From Leifsonia sp. ZF2019 (GTDB taxonomy: Bacteria > Actinomycetota > Actinomycetes > Actinomycetales > Microbacteriaceae), in assembly GCF_019924635.1 (NCBI RefSeq), contig NZ_CP065037.1, positions 2,480,001 to 2,544,000 on the forward strand: a stretch of 64,000 nucleotides of DNA, in the 5' to 3' direction. The translations under genes were made by a program, and so were the position numbers. Shown here piece by piece: positions 18,067 through 27,653 of this stretch (its first letter is position 1; each line of letters begins with the position of its first letter). The notes beneath the pieces are model-generated. The model made no database searches, was not told the origin of the DNA, and worked only from the letters and a program-made list of their open reading frames with translations.

Positions 18067-21000
18067 TCAGCCCGTGGGTGCCGGCCGCTCCTGGATGCCG
18101 TAGAAGCTGCGCTCGAAGACGGCGCGGGCACGGCGGGTGACGGCGAGGTAGTCCTCCTCCAGCCGGGTCGCGGAGCCCGGCGGGTACTCCATCAGGCGGG
18201 CGACGCCGTCGAGGGCGACACGGTCGGAGGGGAGGACATCGGCGGTCTTGTTCGTCCAGAGGGTCATCGCCGAGCGGGCGCGTGAGGCGAAGACCCACGC
18301 CTCGCGGAGCTTGGCGGCGTCCTCCTCGGTGACGAAGCCGTGCTCGGCGGCGACGGCGAGGGCGTCGAGGGTGCTCGGTGTGCGCAGGGCCGGGATCGCC
18401 GCGCCGTGCTCCAGCTGGATGAGCTGCACGAACCACTCGACGTCGCTGAGGGAGCCGCGGCCGAGCTTCAGGTGGCGGGAGGGATCGGCGCCCTGCGGCA
18501 GGCGCTCGTTCTCGACGCGGGCCTTGATGCGCTTGACCTCGCGGATCTGGCGCTCGCCGATCTCGGCCGGGTAGCGGACCTCGTCGGCGAGAGCGTCGAA
18601 GGCGTCGAGGAGGGCCTCGTCTCCGGCGACGCCCCGCGCGCGCAGGAGGGCCTGCGCCTCCCAGGTCAGCGACCAGCGCTCGTAGTACGCGCGGTACGAG
18701 TCCAGCGAGCGCACCGGGGTGCCGTTCTTGCCCTCGGGGCGGAGCCCGATGTCGAGGTCGAGCGGGAGGATGTTGTCCTCGGTGAGTCGCGAGAGGTCCG
18801 AGACGATCGCGAGGGCGGCGCGATGCGCTTCGTCCTGCTCGGCGGTGAGCGGACGGAAGACGTACATGACGTCCGCGTCCGAGCCGAACCCCAGCTCGCG
18901 TCCGCCGAACCGCCCCATGCCGATCACGGCGAACTCGAACGCGTCCGCGTCGCCGCGCGCCGCGCGGATCGCGGCCAGCACGCCGGCGATCACGTTCTCG
19001 GTGACGGCGCTCAACCCGTGCGCCAGCTCCTCGATCGTCGCGAAGCCCAGGATGCCCGAGAACGCCAGCCTCAGCACCTCCCGACGACGCACCGCGCGCA
19101 GAGCGGCGGCCGCCGTCTCCGCGGAATCGTGGCGCGCCAGGATGGCCGCCGTCTCCTCCCGGAGCAGCTCGGCCGAGCGCGGGCGCAGCTCGTCCTCCGT
19201 CTCGAGCCAGGCGACCGACTCGGGGATGCGTCCCAGAAGCTCACCGGCGAATCGCGATCCCGAGAGCACCCGGGTCAGACGCTCGGCCGCTCCGGTGGAA
19301 TCGCGCAGCATCCGCAGGTACCAGTGCGTGGAGCCGAGATCCTCGCTGAGACGGCGGAAGGTCAGGAGACCGTAATCGGGATCCGCGCCGTCGGCGAACC
19401 ACTGCAGCATCACCGGCAGCAGGTGGCGCTGGATGGTCGCGCGCCGCGAGACCCCCGAGGTGAGCGCCCCGATGTGGGCGAGCGCCCCGCGCGGGTCGCG
19501 GAAACCGATCGCTGCGAGCCGCGCCTCGGCCTGGGCGCTCGTGAGCGCGAAGTCCTCGCTCGGCGTGGCCGCGACGGCGCTGAGCAGCGGACGGTAGAAG
19601 AGCCGCTCGTGCAGCCCGCGCACGCGGTGCTTGATCTCGTTCCAGCGGGCGAACAGCTGGGCGGCGCTCGGCGCGAGGCCCGTCGCTCGCGCCAGGATGC
19701 GCTGGTCGCCCTCGTCACGGGGCATCAGATGGGTGCGGCTCAGGTGCCGCAGCTGGATGCGGTGCTCGATCAGCCGCAGCGTGCGGTAGTCCTGCGCGAA
19801 CGCCGCCGCCTCCTCTCGGCCGATGTACCCCTGCGCGGCCAGGGCGGCGAGGGCCGAGAGCGTGTCGCGCTGCCGCACCTGGTCGTCGGTCTGGCCGTGT
19901 ACGAGCTGGAGCAGCTGCACGGTGAACTCCACGTCGCGCAACCCGCCCGGTCCGAGCTTCAGCTGGTAGTGGACCTCGTCGTCCGGGATGTGCTCGGTGA
20001 CGCGCTCGCGCATCCGCTGCACCGACTCGACGAAGTTCTCGCGCGACGCGCTGCTCCACACCTTGGGTGCGAGCGCCGCAAGATAGCGCTCCCCCAGCCC
20101 CGGGTCTCCGGCGAGCGGGCGTGCCTTGAGCAGAGCCTGGAACTCCCAGCCCTTGGCCCAGCGGTCGTAGTAGGCGACGTGCGACTCGAGTGTGCGCACG
20201 AGGGCGCCGTCCTTGCCCTCCGGACGCAGATTGGGGTCGACCTCCCACAGACCCGGCTCGATGGCCGGCTCGTGGATGCCGCGCATCGTGAGCATCGCGA
20301 GCCGCGTCGCGATGTCGACCGCGCGGCCTCCGCTCAGCCCGGCCTCGTCGTCGCCTTCGGTGACGAAGATGACGTCGACGTCGCTGACGTAGTTGAGCTC
20401 CCGGGCACCGGCCTTGCCCATCCCGATGATCGAGAACCGGGTGGCGCGCACCTCGTCCTCCGGGAAGCGTCCGGGTCCGGTGCCGCTGGTCTGGCGGCGC
20501 GCGACGGCGAGGGACGCCTCCAACGCGGCCGCGGCCAGGTCGGAGAGCGCTGCGGCCACGGCGTCGAAGCCGGCGACCGGGTCCTCCTGCTCGAGGTCGA
20601 AGCTCGCGATCTGCACGAGGCGCCGACGGTAGCGGACCCGCAGCGCGGTCCAGGCCTGCTCCTCGACGAGTGCGGCGAAGCCGTCTACCGCCCCCACCGA
20701 ATCGAGGAGGTCGAGCCGGAGCTCGTCCGCGGTCGGAAGCGCCGTGACCGGGTGATCGAGTGCGGCGAGCTCGGCGGGCTGCCGCAGGAAGAACTCGGCC
20801 GCGCCCTCCGACGCCCCGATCACCCGCAGCACTCTGCGTGCGTCGTTGCGCGACGGGACGTAGCGCGCGCTCTGCACCGGCGCGTGCTGCAGGAGACGCA
20901 GCGCGAGAGCCAGCGCGTTGTCCGGATCCGCGGCGGCGCTCAGCGGGGGCAGGAGGTCGTCGACCGGGAACCCCGTGAGGGCGGCCAGCTCGTCGAGCTC

Positions 21001-21072
21001 GGCCCGGACGGAGCTCAGCCCGACGAAGCCGGCGCGCGCCAGCACCGTGAGGGAGAGCTGCTCGCGCGACAC
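18067..21072 (-). CDS. glnE: Glutamine synthetase adenylyltransferase/deadenylase GlnE
   Basis: Bifunctional enzyme of 1001 residues that adds and removes AMP on Tyr402 of GlnA1. Two nucleotidyltransferase domains are visible, with motifs [17 protein letters not shown] (~230-246) and [19 protein letters not shown] (~730-750), separated and followed by helical PII-uridylyl-type regulatory segments. The N-terminal domain is expected to deadenylylate and the C-terminal domain to adenylylate. The GTG start is 7 nt after glnA2, so they are co-transcribed. The accessory cassette now separates it from glnA1. Confidence 0.96.
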   Translation of the reverse strand: MSREQLSLTVLARAGFVGLSSVRAELDELAALTGFPVDDLLPPLSAAADPDNALALALRLLQHAPVQSARYVPSRNDARRVLRVIGASEGAAEFFLRQPAELAALDHPVTALPTADELRLDLLDSVGAVDGFAALVEEQAWTALRVRYRRRLVQIASFDLEQEDPVAGFDAVAAALSDLAAAALEASLAVARRQTSGTGPGRFPEDEVRATRFSIIGMGKAGARELNYVSDVDVIFVTEGDDEAGLSGGRAVDIATRLAMLTMRGIHEPAIEPGLWEVDPNLRPEGKDGALVRTLESHVAYYDRWAKGWEFQALLKARPLAGDPGLGERYLAALAPKVWSSASRENFVESVQRMRERVTEHIPDDEVHYQLKLGPGGLRDVEFTVQLLQLVHGQTDDQVRQRDTLSALAALAAQGYIGREEAAAFAQDYRTLRLIEHRIQLRHLSRTHLMPRDEGDQRILARATGLAPSAAQLFARWNEIKHRVRGLHERLFYRPLLSAVAATPSEDFALTSAQAEARLAAIGFRDPRGALAHIGALTSGVSRRATIQRHLLPVMLQWFADGADPDYGLLTFRRLSEDLGSTHWYLRMLRDSTGAAERLTRVLSGSRFAGELLGRIPESVAWLETEDELRPRSAELLREETAAILARHDSAETAAAALRAVRRREVLRLAFSGILGFATIEELAHGLSAVTENVIAGVLAAIRAARGDADAFEFAVIGMGRFGGRELGFGSDADVMYVFRPLTAEQDEAHRAALAIVSDLSRLTEDNILPLDLDIGLRPEGKNGTPVRSLDSYRAYYERWSLTWEAQALLRARGVAGDEALLDAFDALADEVRYPAEIGERQIREVKRIKARVENERLPQGADPSRHLKLGRGSLSDVEWFVQLIQLEHGAAIPALRTPSTLDALAVAAEHGFVTEEDAAKLREAWVFASRARSAMTLWTNKTADVLPSDRVALDGVARLMEYPPGSATRLEEDYLAVTRRARAVFERSFYGIQERPAPTG

Positions 21073-21079
21073 GACCGGG

Positions 21080-22417
21080 TCAGAGGATCTCGAGGTTGGT
21101 CCGCAGCTCGTACGGCGTGACCTGTGCGCGGTACTCCGCCCAGTCTTTGCGCTTGTTGAGGAGCACGTAGTTGAAGACCTGCTCCCCCAGCGTCTCCGCG
21201 ACCAGCTCGGACTCCTCCATCAGCGAGATGGCGTGGTCCAGGCTCGCCGGCAGCTGGTTGTAGCCGAGGGCACGGCGCTCCGTGTCGCTCAGGGCCCACA
21301 CGTTGTCCTCCGCCTCCGGCGGCAGCTCGTACTGGCCCTCGATGCCCTTGAGGCCCGCGGCCAGCATGAGCGAGAAGGCGAGGTACGGGTTGGCGGCGGA
21401 GTCGATGGCGCGGTACTCGACGCGCGAGCTCTGGCCCTTGTTGGGCTTGTAGAGCGGCACGCGCACGAGCGCCGAACGGTTGTTGTGGCCCCAGCAGACG
21501 AAGCTGGGCGCCTCGTCGCCGCCCCACAGGCGCTTGTAGGAGTTGACGAACTGGTTCGTCACCGCCGTGATCTCGGGCGCGTGCTTCAGCAGCCCCGCGA
21601 TGAACTGGCGGCCCACCTTCGAGAGCTGGTACTGCGCGCCGGCCTCGAAGAACGCGTTCGTGTCACCCTCGAAGAGCGACATGTGGGTGTGCATCCCGCT
21701 GCCGGGCTGGCCCGACAGCGGCTTCGGCATGAACGTCGCGTAGACGCCCTGCTCGATCGCGACCTCTTTGACGACGGTGCGGAACGTCATGATGTTGTCG
21801 GCCGTGGTGAGGGCGTCCGCGTAGCGCAGGTCGATCTCGTTCTGGCCGGGGCCCGCCTCGTGGTGGCTGAATTCGACCGAGATGCCGAGATCCTCCAGCA
21901 TCCGCACGGACCGCCGGCGGAAGTCGTGCGCGGTGCCGCCCGGGACGTTGTCGAAGTAGCCGGCGGAGTCGACCGGCTCGGGGCCGTTCTCGTCGAAGGC
22001 GGACGACTTCAGCAGGTAGAACTCGATCTCCGGGTGCGTGTAGAAGGTGAAGCCGCGGTCGGCCGCCTTCTCGAGCGTGCGCTTGAGCACGTTGCGCGGG
22101 TCGGAGACGGACGGCTGGCCGTCGGGCGTCGTGATGTCGCAGAACATCCGCGCCGTCGGATCGATCTCCCCGCGCCACGGGAGGATCTGGAACGTCGTGG
22201 GGTCGGGGTGCGCCAGCAGGTCGGACTCGTACGCGCGCGTGAGACCCTCGATCGCGGAGCCGTCGAAGCCGAGGCCCTCGCTGAACGCGCCCTCGACCTC
22301 CGCCGGCGCGATGGCGACCGACTTCAGAGTGCCGACGACGTCGGTGAACCACAGCCTCACGAACTTGATGCCACGTTCCTCGATCGTCCGAAGAACGAAG
22401 TCGCGCTGCTTGTCCAT
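21080..22417 (-). CDS. glnA2: Glutamine synthetase-like protein GlnA2, not adenylylatable
   Basis: GlnA homologue of 445 residues with [31 protein letters not shown] and [13 protein letters not shown]. At the adenylylation position the sequence is [12 protein letters not shown] with no Tyr, so GlnE cannot modify it. It matches the actinobacterial GlnA2 group, whose role beside GlnA1 is minor or specialised. AAAGGGG precedes the ATG. TAGTCT (22447-22442) would give a ~18-nt leader. It is divergent from panB. Confidence 0.92.
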   Translation of the reverse strand: MDKQRDFVLRTIEERGIKFVRLWFTDVVGTLKSVAIAPAEVEGAFSEGLGFDGSAIEGLTRAYESDLLAHPDPTTFQILPWRGEIDPTARMFCDITTPDGQPSVSDPRNVLKRTLEKAADRGFTFYTHPEIEFYLLKSSAFDENGPEPVDSAGYFDNVPGGTAHDFRRRSVRMLEDLGISVEFSHHEAGPGQNEIDLRYADALTTADNIMTFRTVVKEVAIEQGVYATFMPKPLSGQPGSGMHTHMSLFEGDTNAFFEAGAQYQLSKVGRQFIAGLLKHAPEITAVTNQFVNSYKRLWGGDEAPSFVCWGHNNRSALVRVPLYKPNKGQSSRVEYRAIDSAANPYLAFSLMLAAGLKGIEGQYELPPEAEDNVWALSDTERRALGYNQLPASLDHAISLMEESELVAETLGEQVFNYVLLNKRKDWAEYRAQVTPYELRTNLEIL

Positions 22418-22441
22418 CCTGCCCCTTTCGTCAGCCCCTCC

Positions 22442-22447
22442 AGACTA
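22442..22447 (-). promoter_or_regulatory. -10 element TAGTCT, glnA2-glnE operon
   Basis: TAGTCT on the minus strand, 24 nt before the glnA2 ATG, leaving room for the AAAGGGG ribosome site. This is an ordinary leadered layout. Confidence 0.5.
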
Positions 22448-22485
22448 GTGGTTCCGGGGCTCCGAACGGGCTCGGGACGCGTCAC

Positions 22486-22491
22486 TAGACT
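22486..22491 (+). promoter_or_regulatory. -10 element TAGACT, leaderless panB
   Basis: TAGACT followed by GAGGCGC (7 nt) and the panB ATG. Confidence 0.6.
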
Positions 22492-22498
22492 GAGGCGC

Positions 22499-23350
22499 AT
22501 GACCGAGCAGTCACCCGTTCCGAGCGTCCACCCCGCCACCCCGTCGATGCAGTCGCTCAAGCGCGTGCGCACGCGGCACTTCCAGGCGGCGAAGGACGAG
22601 GGCTCGTCGTTCACCGGCCTCACCAGCTACGACATGCTCACGGCGCAGATCTTCGACGAGGCCGGGATCGACTTCCTGCTCGTCGGGGACTCGGCGGGCA
22701 ACAACGTGCTGGGCTACGACACGACCCTCCCGGTCACGGTCGACGAGCTCATCCCGCTCACCCGCGCGGTGGCGAAGGCCGTCAAGCGCGCCTTCGTGGT
22801 CGCCGACATGCCGTTCGGCTCGTACGAGACGGGGGTGGAGGACGCGCTGCACACCGCGGTCCGGTTCATGAAGGAGACCGGCGCCCACGCGGTCAAGCTG
22901 GAGGGCGGCGTGCGCAGCGCCGACCAGATCCGGCGCATCGTGGATGCGGGCATCCCGGTGATGGCGCACATCGGGTTCACACCGCAGAGCGAGCACGGGC
23001 TCGGCGGCCACCTGATCCAGGGTCGCGGCGAGGGAGCCGAGCAGCTGCTGGCCGATGCGCACGCCGTGGAGGATGCGGGCGCGTTCGCCGTCGTGCTCGA
23101 GATGGTCCCGGCCGCGGTGGCGCAGCGTGTCACGCAGGAGCTGCGCATTCCCACGATCGGCGTCGGCGCGGGCCCGCACGTCGACGGTCAGCTGCTGGTG
23201 TGGACGGACTGGGCCGGCTTCACGACCGGCCGCGTGCCGAGCTTCGTCAAGCAGTACGCCGACCTCAAGACGGTGCTCTCGGGCGCCGCCGCGGCGTACA
23301 AGGCGGACGTGCAGTCCGGCGCGTTCCCCGGGCCGGACCACAGCTTCTAG
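22499..23350 (+). CDS. panB: 3-methyl-2-oxobutanoate hydroxymethyltransferase
   Basis: First committed enzyme of pantothenate synthesis, transferring a hydroxymethyl group to 2-oxoisovalerate. It has 283 residues. It shows [32 protein letters not shown] (metal-binding Asp), VKLEGG, and the catalytic Glu in [10 protein letters not shown]. The reading frame is open far upstream across glnA2, but the protein begins at ATG 22499, placed 7 nt after a -10 element. It ends 6 nt from the convergent SPOR-like gene. No other pan gene is in view. Confidence 0.95.
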   Translation: MTEQSPVPSVHPATPSMQSLKRVRTRHFQAAKDEGSSFTGLTSYDMLTAQIFDEAGIDFLLVGDSAGNNVLGYDTTLPVTVDELIPLTRAVAKAVKRAFVVADMPFGSYETGVEDALHTAVRFMKETGAHAVKLEGGVRSADQIRRIVDAGIPVMAHIGFTPQSEHGLGGHLIQGRGEGAEQLLADAHAVEDAGAFAVVLEMVPAAVAQRVTQELRIPTIGVGAGPHVDGQLLVWTDWAGFTTGRVPSFVKQYADLKTVLSGAAAAYKADVQSGAFPGPDHSF

Positions 23351-23356
23351 AAGAGG

Positions 23357-23569
23357 TCAGCGGCCGTCGGCCGCGTCCTCCTCGGCCCACTTGGCACTGT
23401 TCTCGCGCAGCTTCTCGAGCGCGTGCTCGGCCTCCTCGCGAGTGTCAAACGGCCCGACGCGATCAGGCGCCGGGGACAGGAAGCCCTGCTCCACGGCGCC
23501 GGTCTTCATGTTGTACCAGTACTTGTGCTCCGCGTCCTGCGTGATGCCGTACTCGTTCTCACCGGTCAT
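23357..23569 (-). CDS. Small SPOR-domain-like protein
   Basis: Protein of 70 residues with no signal or membrane segment. It contains [15 protein letters not shown] and [20 protein letters not shown], the latter typical of the last strand-helix unit of SPOR domains (peptidoglycan-binding elsewhere). Without an export signal a cell-wall role is doubtful. Very common beside map in related actinobacteria. The ATG lies only 12 bp from the divergent map ATG, and TAGGAT ends 7 nt upstream. Confidence 0.75.
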   Translation of the reverse strand: MTGENEYGITQDAEHKYWYNMKTGAVEQGFLSPAPDRVGPFDTREEAEHALEKLRENSAKWAEEDAADGR

Positions 23570-23584
23570 AAGCTTGATCCTATG
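23567..23584. promoter_or_regulatory. Nested divergent leaderless promoters of the SPOR gene and map
   Basis: Plus strand: TAAGCT (23569-23574), 7 nt, map ATG (23582). Minus strand: TAGGAT (23582-23577), 7 nt, SPOR ATG (23569). Each -10 overlaps the other gene's start codon by one base. All of both core elements and both starts occupy 18 bp. Confidence 0.6.
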
Positions 23585-24448
23585 CCCAAGGATTCCGCCG
23601 GCCACCTGATCCCCGGTCGTGTCACCGCGACGCGTCCCGTGCCCGCGCGCATCCCGCGGCCCGAGTACGTCGGGAAGCCCTCGCCCGCGCCCAACACGCG
23701 CGGCGACGTGTACTCGCCCGACGAGATCGCGCTCATCCGGGCGTCGGGGCGGATCGCCGCGCAGGCGATCGCCCTGGTCGGCGAGGCGGTGCGGCCGGGC
23801 GTGACCACCGAGGAGCTGGACGCGATCGGGCACGAGTTCCTGATCGCGCACGACGCCTACCCGTCGACGCTCGGCTACCGCGGGTACCCGAAGTCGATCT
23901 GCAGCTCGGTCAACGAGGTGGTGTGCCACGGCATCCCGGACGACACCGTGATCGAGGAGGGCGACATCGTCAACATCGACATCACCGCGTACAAGGACGG
24001 TTTCCACGGCGACAGCAACCAGACCTTCATCGCGGGCACCGCGAGCGAGGAGGTCACCCTCCTCGTCGAGCGCACCCGCGAGGCGCTGAACCGCGGCATC
24101 AAGACCGTCGCCCCCGGCCGCCAGGTCAACGTCATCGGGCGGGCCATCGAGTCGTACGCCAAGCGCTTCGGCTACGGGGTCGTGCGCGACTTCACCGGGC
24201 ACGGCGTAGGCGCCACGTTCCACTCGGGCCTGATCATCCCCCACTACGACTCGGCTCCGGCCTACGACGACGTGATGGAGGTGGGGATGGTGTTCACGAT
24301 CGAGCCCATGCTCACCCTCGGGACGCACGAGTGGGACATGTGGGCGGACGACTGGACCGTCGTGACGCGCGACCGCAGCATGACAGCCCAGTTCGAGCAC
24401 ACGCTCGTCGTCACCGAGCGCGGCGCCGAGGTGCTCACGCTCCCCTGA
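23582..24448 (+). CDS. map: Methionine aminopeptidase type I
   Basis: Removes the initiator Met from new proteins. It has 288 residues with a ~40-residue N-terminal extension of the actinobacterial MetAP-Ic kind ([13 protein letters not shown]). Metal ligands are visible in the usual order: [19 protein letters not shown] (two Asp), [13 protein letters not shown] (His), FTIEPML (Glu) and QFEHTLVV (Glu). The last 14 bp overlap the convergent exporter gene. The start is set by the -10 element at 7 nt. Confidence 0.95.
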   Translation: MPKDSAGHLIPGRVTATRPVPARIPRPEYVGKPSPAPNTRGDVYSPDEIALIRASGRIAAQAIALVGEAVRPGVTTEELDAIGHEFLIAHDAYPSTLGYRGYPKSICSSVNEVVCHGIPDDTVIEEGDIVNIDITAYKDGFHGDSNQTFIAGTASEEVTLLVERTREALNRGIKTVAPGRQVNVIGRAIESYAKRFGYGVVRDFTGHGVGATFHSGLIIPHYDSAPAYDDVMEVGMVFTIEPMLTLGTHEWDMWADDWTVVTRDRSMTAQFEHTLVVTERGAEVLTLP

Positions 24449-25892
24449 CCGCGGGGCCGGCGACCGGCTCCGCGACCGGGGCCGGCGCGACCGCGCCCGC
24501 ATCCTGCGGGCGCCTCGGCCCGGCGGACGGCAGCACGAACGCGATCGCCACGCCCAGCACCGTGGCGCCGACCGCCACCCAGAAGGCGGACGAGAAGGCA
24601 GCGTCGAGCGTGGACCCGCCGAGCACCGCCGCCTGCAGCAGCACGGCGAACACCGCCGTGCCGAACGAGCCGCCGAGTTGCTGCGCGGTGCGCGTGAGGA
24701 TGCTGGAGTGGGCGATCTGCTCGCCGCTCAGTCCCTGATAGGAGGCGACCATGAGCGGCATCGTGACCGCGCCGAGACCGAAGCCGCGGACGAACAGCGC
24801 GACGAGCAGCAGCGGGTCGGCCGACGCCGGCAGTCCGAGCGCGAACGGCACGGTCGCGACCGCGACGATCGCGAAGCCGACCACAGCGATCCAGCGCGCA
24901 CCGATCCGGTCGATCAGTCGCCCGGCGAGCGGGCGGCAGGCGAGCATCCCGAGCCCCTGGGACACCAGGAGAAGCCCGGCGCCGAGCGCGTCCACACCGC
25001 GCATCTGCTGGAAGAACAGCGGAAGGAGCAGCATCGCACCGTAGAGGGCGACACCGGAGAGGAAGAGGAGGGTGGAGGCCGACCACACCGACCGCACCCG
25101 CAGCAGCCGCACATCGACCAGCGCGTCCCCGCGACGGTGGACCGCCCAGAATCCGAAGCCCGCGACGAGCACGGCGCCCGCCACCAGCGGGATCCACGCG
25201 TCGGCCCGGGCGAAGCCGCCGTCGAGCACGGAGTCGGAGAGTCCCAGGAGGAGACCGGCCAGACCGGGCACGAGGAGCAGGACGCCGACGATGTCGAGGC
25301 GGCGACGCGGATCGCGCCCACGGTCGGAGGGCAGCATGCGCCAGGCCAGGATCAGTCCGACGACACAGAAGGGGATGTTGACCCAGAACACCCAGCGCCA
25401 GTCGCCGACGGCGAGGATGAGGCCGCCGAGCACCGGGCCGAGCACCGGACCGGCCATCGCGGGCAGACCCACCACGGCGGTGACGCGCCCCAGTTGTCTC
25501 CCGCCCGCGACCTCCATCACCATCGTGGTCATCACCGGCAGCATGAGACCTCCCCCGACGCCCTGGAGCACACGGAAGGCGATGAGGCTGTCGGCATTCC
25601 ACGCGAGGCCGGACAGGATCGAGCCGAGGAGGAAGATCCCGAGGGCCGCCATCCAGACACGCTTGCCGCCGAACCGGGCGAGGCACCATGCCGACAGCGG
25701 CACGGTCGCGGCGAGCGCCAGCAGGTATCCCGTCGTCACCCATTGGATGTGCGCGACGTCCGTGCGCAGGTCGGTCGCCAGCGAGTGCAGGGCGATGCTG
25801 AGGATGGTCGTGTCGAAGACCACCGCGAGCGCTCCGACGACCAAGGCTGTCGCCGTGCGGACCACGGTCCTGTCGAGTTTCTCCGCTGCCAT
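24435..25892 (-). CDS. DHA2-family (EmrB/QacA) multidrug exporter
   Basis: Proton-coupled permease of 485 residues with about 14 membrane segments. It has the N-terminal [13 protein letters not shown], motif A-like [18 protein letters not shown] and motif [17 protein letters not shown]. The substrate is unknown; drugs or toxic metabolites are likely. AAGGAG precedes the ATG. It is divergent from a TetR regulator 69 bp away, the standard arrangement for a repressed exporter. Confidence 0.9.
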   Translation of the reverse strand: MAAEKLDRTVVRTATALVVGALAVVFDTTILSIALHSLATDLRTDVAHIQWVTTGYLLALAATVPLSAWCLARFGGKRVWMAALGIFLLGSILSGLAWNADSLIAFRVLQGVGGGLMLPVMTTMVMEVAGGRQLGRVTAVVGLPAMAGPVLGPVLGGLILAVGDWRWVFWVNIPFCVVGLILAWRMLPSDRGRDPRRRLDIVGVLLLVPGLAGLLLGLSDSVLDGGFARADAWIPLVAGAVLVAGFGFWAVHRRGDALVDVRLLRVRSVWSASTLLFLSGVALYGAMLLLPLFFQQMRGVDALGAGLLLVSQGLGMLACRPLAGRLIDRIGARWIAVVGFAIVAVATVPFALGLPASADPLLLVALFVRGFGLGAVTMPLMVASYQGLSGEQIAHSSILTRTAQQLGGSFGTAVFAVLLQAAVLGGSTLDAAFSSAFWVAVGATVLGVAIAFVLPSAGPRRPQDAGAVAPAPVAEPVAGPAVRGA

Positions 25893-25961
25893 GAGCCCAC
25901 TCCTTAAGATGCGTGTATGTATCTAAACGCCGACCATACGCCGATCGGATAAGATGCGCAA
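25893..25961. promoter_or_regulatory. Exporter/tetR divergent control region
   Basis: AT-rich gap with TAGATA (25925-25920, minus strand) as exporter -10 and TAAGAT (25950-25955) 6 nt before the tetR ATG. TAAGATGCG is repeated at 25905-25913 and 25950-25958. The first copy is part of an imperfect palindrome TTAAGAT...ATCTAA (25904-25926). These are candidate operator half-sites for the TetR protein. Confidence 0.5.
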
Positions 25962-26582
25962 ATGGACTCTAATTCCTCACCTTCTCGCCGCCGGCGCGGA
26001 GCGGAGCTCGAGAGCGCGCTCCTCGACGCCGCCTGGGAGGAGCTCGACGCCAACGGGTACGCGGCGCTTACGATGGAGGCCGTCGCGGCGCGCGCGGGGA
26101 CGAGCCGGCCGGTCATCGCCCGCCGCTGGCCGACCAGGAGCGACCTGGCGATGGCCGCCATCCGCGCGCACTACGACGGCGACCCGATCGACGTCCCCGA
26201 CCGCGGCAGCCTCCGCGCCGACGTACTCGACCTCCTCCGCCAGTTCAGTGCGCGGCGCAGCGGGCTCGTCGCGCTCATCATGCTGCGGTTCTCCGGCATC
26301 GTCAGCGAGGCGGAAGGCGGCGTGGCAGGACTTCGCGAGCGCCTCATCGCCCCGGGCCCGTCCATGCTGGACGAGATCCTCGACCGTGCCGACGCCCGCG
26401 GGGAGATCGATCGCAGCCGCCTGCCCGACATCGTGGCCGGCCTGCCGACGATGGCCCTCCGGCACGAGATGCTGATGACGCTCCAGCCGCCGGCGGACGA
26501 GACGCTGGTCGCCATCGTCGACGACCTGTTCCTGCCGCTCGCGACGGCCACCCTCGCGCCCTCCGCCCGCGACCCGCGGTAG
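25962..26582 (+). CDS. TetR family transcriptional regulator
   Basis: Regulator of 206 residues. The N-terminal helix-turn-helix is at residues ~35-60 (TMEAVAARAGTSRPVIARRW). A helical ligand-binding domain follows. It probably represses the divergent exporter and itself, lifting on substrate binding. The ATG is 6 nt after TAAGAT. Its TAG stop forms the first half of the -10 element of the next gene. Confidence 0.9.
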   Translation: MDSNSSPSRRRRGAELESALLDAAWEELDANGYAALTMEAVAARAGTSRPVIARRWPTRSDLAMAAIRAHYDGDPIDVPDRGSLRADVLDLLRQFSARRSGLVALIMLRFSGIVSEAEGGVAGLRERLIAPGPSMLDEILDRADARGEIDRSRLPDIVAGLPTMALRHEMLMTLQPPADETLVAIVDDLFLPLATATLAPSARDPR

Positions 26583-26585
26583 ATT
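26580..26585 (+). promoter_or_regulatory. -10 element TAGATT, leaderless glucokinase, built on the tetR stop
   Basis: TAGATT begins with the TAG stop codon of tetR and is followed by CGTGGGC (7 nt) and ATG 26593. Confidence 0.55.
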
Positions 26586-26592
26586 CGTGGGC

Positions 26593-27348
26593 ATGAGCGG
26601 TCAGAAGCACGCAATCGGCATCGACATCGGCGGAACGGGAATCAAGGGAGGGCTGGTCGACCTCGAGACCGGGGAGCTGATCAGCGACCGCGTCAAGCTG
26701 CCGACGCCCGAGGGCGGCGAGCCCGACGGCATCGTCGAGGTCACCACGCAGATCGTCGACCAGCTGGCGGCGGAGGAGCCCGACGCGCCCGTCGGCGTCT
26801 GCTTCCCCGCCATCGTCAGCCACGGCGTCACCCTCTCGGCCGCGAACGTCTCCAAGAAATGGATCGACCTGCACGCCGAGGATCTGTTCGAGAAGGCGCT
26901 GGGCCGCGACATCCACTTCGTCAACGACGCCGACGCCGCCGGATACGCGGAGACCCGCTTCGGTGCCGCGAAGGGCAAGGACGGGTTGGTCATCATGACG
27001 ACACTGGGCACCGGCATCGGCTCCGCCCTCATCTACGACGGTGTGCTCATCCCCAACGCCGAGCTCGGGCACCTCGAGGTCGACGGCCACGACGCCGAGT
27101 CGCGCGCCGCCTACTCCGCCAAGGAGCGCGACGACCTGAGCTGGGAGAAGTGGGCCAAGCGCCTCCAGAAGTACTACTCCACCCTCGAGTTCCTGTTCAC
27201 CCCCGACCTGTTCATCGTCGGCGGCGGCGTCTCGAAGAACTACCAGGAGTTCCTCCCGCTGCTGAAGCTGAAGACCGAGATCGTCCCGGCTGTCCACCGC
27301 AACAACGCGGGCATCCTGGGGGCAGCGGCGCTGGCGGTCGCGAGCTAG
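26593..27348 (+). CDS. ppgK: Polyphosphate-type glucokinase, ROK family
   Basis: Cytosolic glucose kinase of 251 residues. It has IGIDIGGTGIKGGLVD near the start, FVNDADAAG (catalytic Asp), TLGTGIGSALIYDG and AELGHLE. As in actinobacterial polyphosphate/ATP glucokinases, the ROK zinc motif is missing. Use of polyphosphate is inferred from family resemblance only. ATG 26593 was preferred to GTG 26587 because TAGATT ends 7 nt before it. Confidence 0.88.
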   Translation: MSGQKHAIGIDIGGTGIKGGLVDLETGELISDRVKLPTPEGGEPDGIVEVTTQIVDQLAAEEPDAPVGVCFPAIVSHGVTLSAANVSKKWIDLHAEDLFEKALGRDIHFVNDADAAGYAETRFGAAKGKDGLVIMTTLGTGIGSALIYDGVLIPNAELGHLEVDGHDAESRAAYSAKERDDLSWEKWAKRLQKYYSTLEFLFTPDLFIVGGGVSKNYQEFLPLLKLKTEIVPAVHRNNAGILGAAALAVAS

Positions 27349-27357
27349 CGCGAGCGA

Positions 27358-27401
27358 TCCGCAAGGATTCCGCAGCGGGGCGTTAGGGATGCGTTAGGAG
27401 C
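27358..27401 (+). promoter_or_regulatory. Four contiguous 11-bp blocks upstream of kdp
   Basis: TCCGCAAGGAT, TCCGCAGCGGG, GCGTTAGGGAT and GCGTTAGGAGC run end to end from 27358 to 27401. Blocks 1 and 2 share TCCGCA; blocks 3 and 4 share GCGTTAGG. An 11-bp period is what OmpR-family regulators such as KdpE bind, so this is a candidate KdpE site. Confidence 0.5.
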
Positions 27402-27438
27402 GCCTCCGTGCGCCCCGCACGGGTGTGGACTCTCTCCT

Positions 27439-27460
27439 GCCCCGGTCGATCGGCCGGGGC
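27439..27460 (+). other. Hairpin in the kdp leader
   Basis: GCCCCGG (27439-27445) pairs with CCGGGGC (27454-27460) over an 8-nt loop, 22 nt before the first kdp start. It could end the glucokinase transcript or structure the kdp leader. No T-tract. Confidence 0.4.
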
Positions 27461-27482
27461 GTCCTCGTGGATGGAGAGAGTC

Positions 27483-27566
27483 GTGCTGGACATCGTCTAC
27501 CTCCTCGGAGTGGTCGTGCTCGCGCTCGTCGTGGGTCTGGCCGGCCGGGGGGTCGAGAAGCTGTGA
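27483..27566 (+). CDS. 27-residue membrane peptide upstream of kdpF
   Basis: Short frame VLDIVYLLGVVVLALVV then [10 protein letters not shown]. It is a single hydrophobic helix (residues ~3-21) with a charged C-terminus. GGAGAGAG precedes the GTG. Its stop overlaps the kdpF start (GTGA), so it is read in the same operon. It is about the size and shape of KdpF, but its C-terminus is GVEKL instead of KPERF. Likely a small accessory subunit or a regulatory peptide of the Kdp complex; no direct evidence. Confidence 0.6.
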   Translation: MLDIVYLLGVVVLALVVGLAGRGVEKL

Positions 27567-27652
27567 TCGTGATCGATGCGGTCGCGGCGCTGCTCGCCGT
27601 GGCCGCCGTCGCCTACCTGGTGGTGGCGCTCGTGAAGCCGGAGCGGTTCTGA
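27563..27652 (+). CDS. kdpF: Kdp complex small subunit KdpF
   Basis: Single-helix peptide of 29 residues ending in the KdpF hallmark [12 protein letters not shown]. It stabilises the KdpFABC potassium pump in the membrane. The GTG start overlaps the preceding peptide by 4 bp, and kdpA begins 1 nt after its stop. Confidence 0.9.
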   Translation: MIVIDAVAALLAVAAVAYLVVALVKPERF

Positions 27653-27653
27653 G

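Noticed and set aside
27349..27482. c-di-AMP (ydaO-type) or other riboswitch before kdp
   Set aside because: Only 134 nt, one short hairpin, and none of the conserved ydaO blocks. The phased repeats fit protein binding better.
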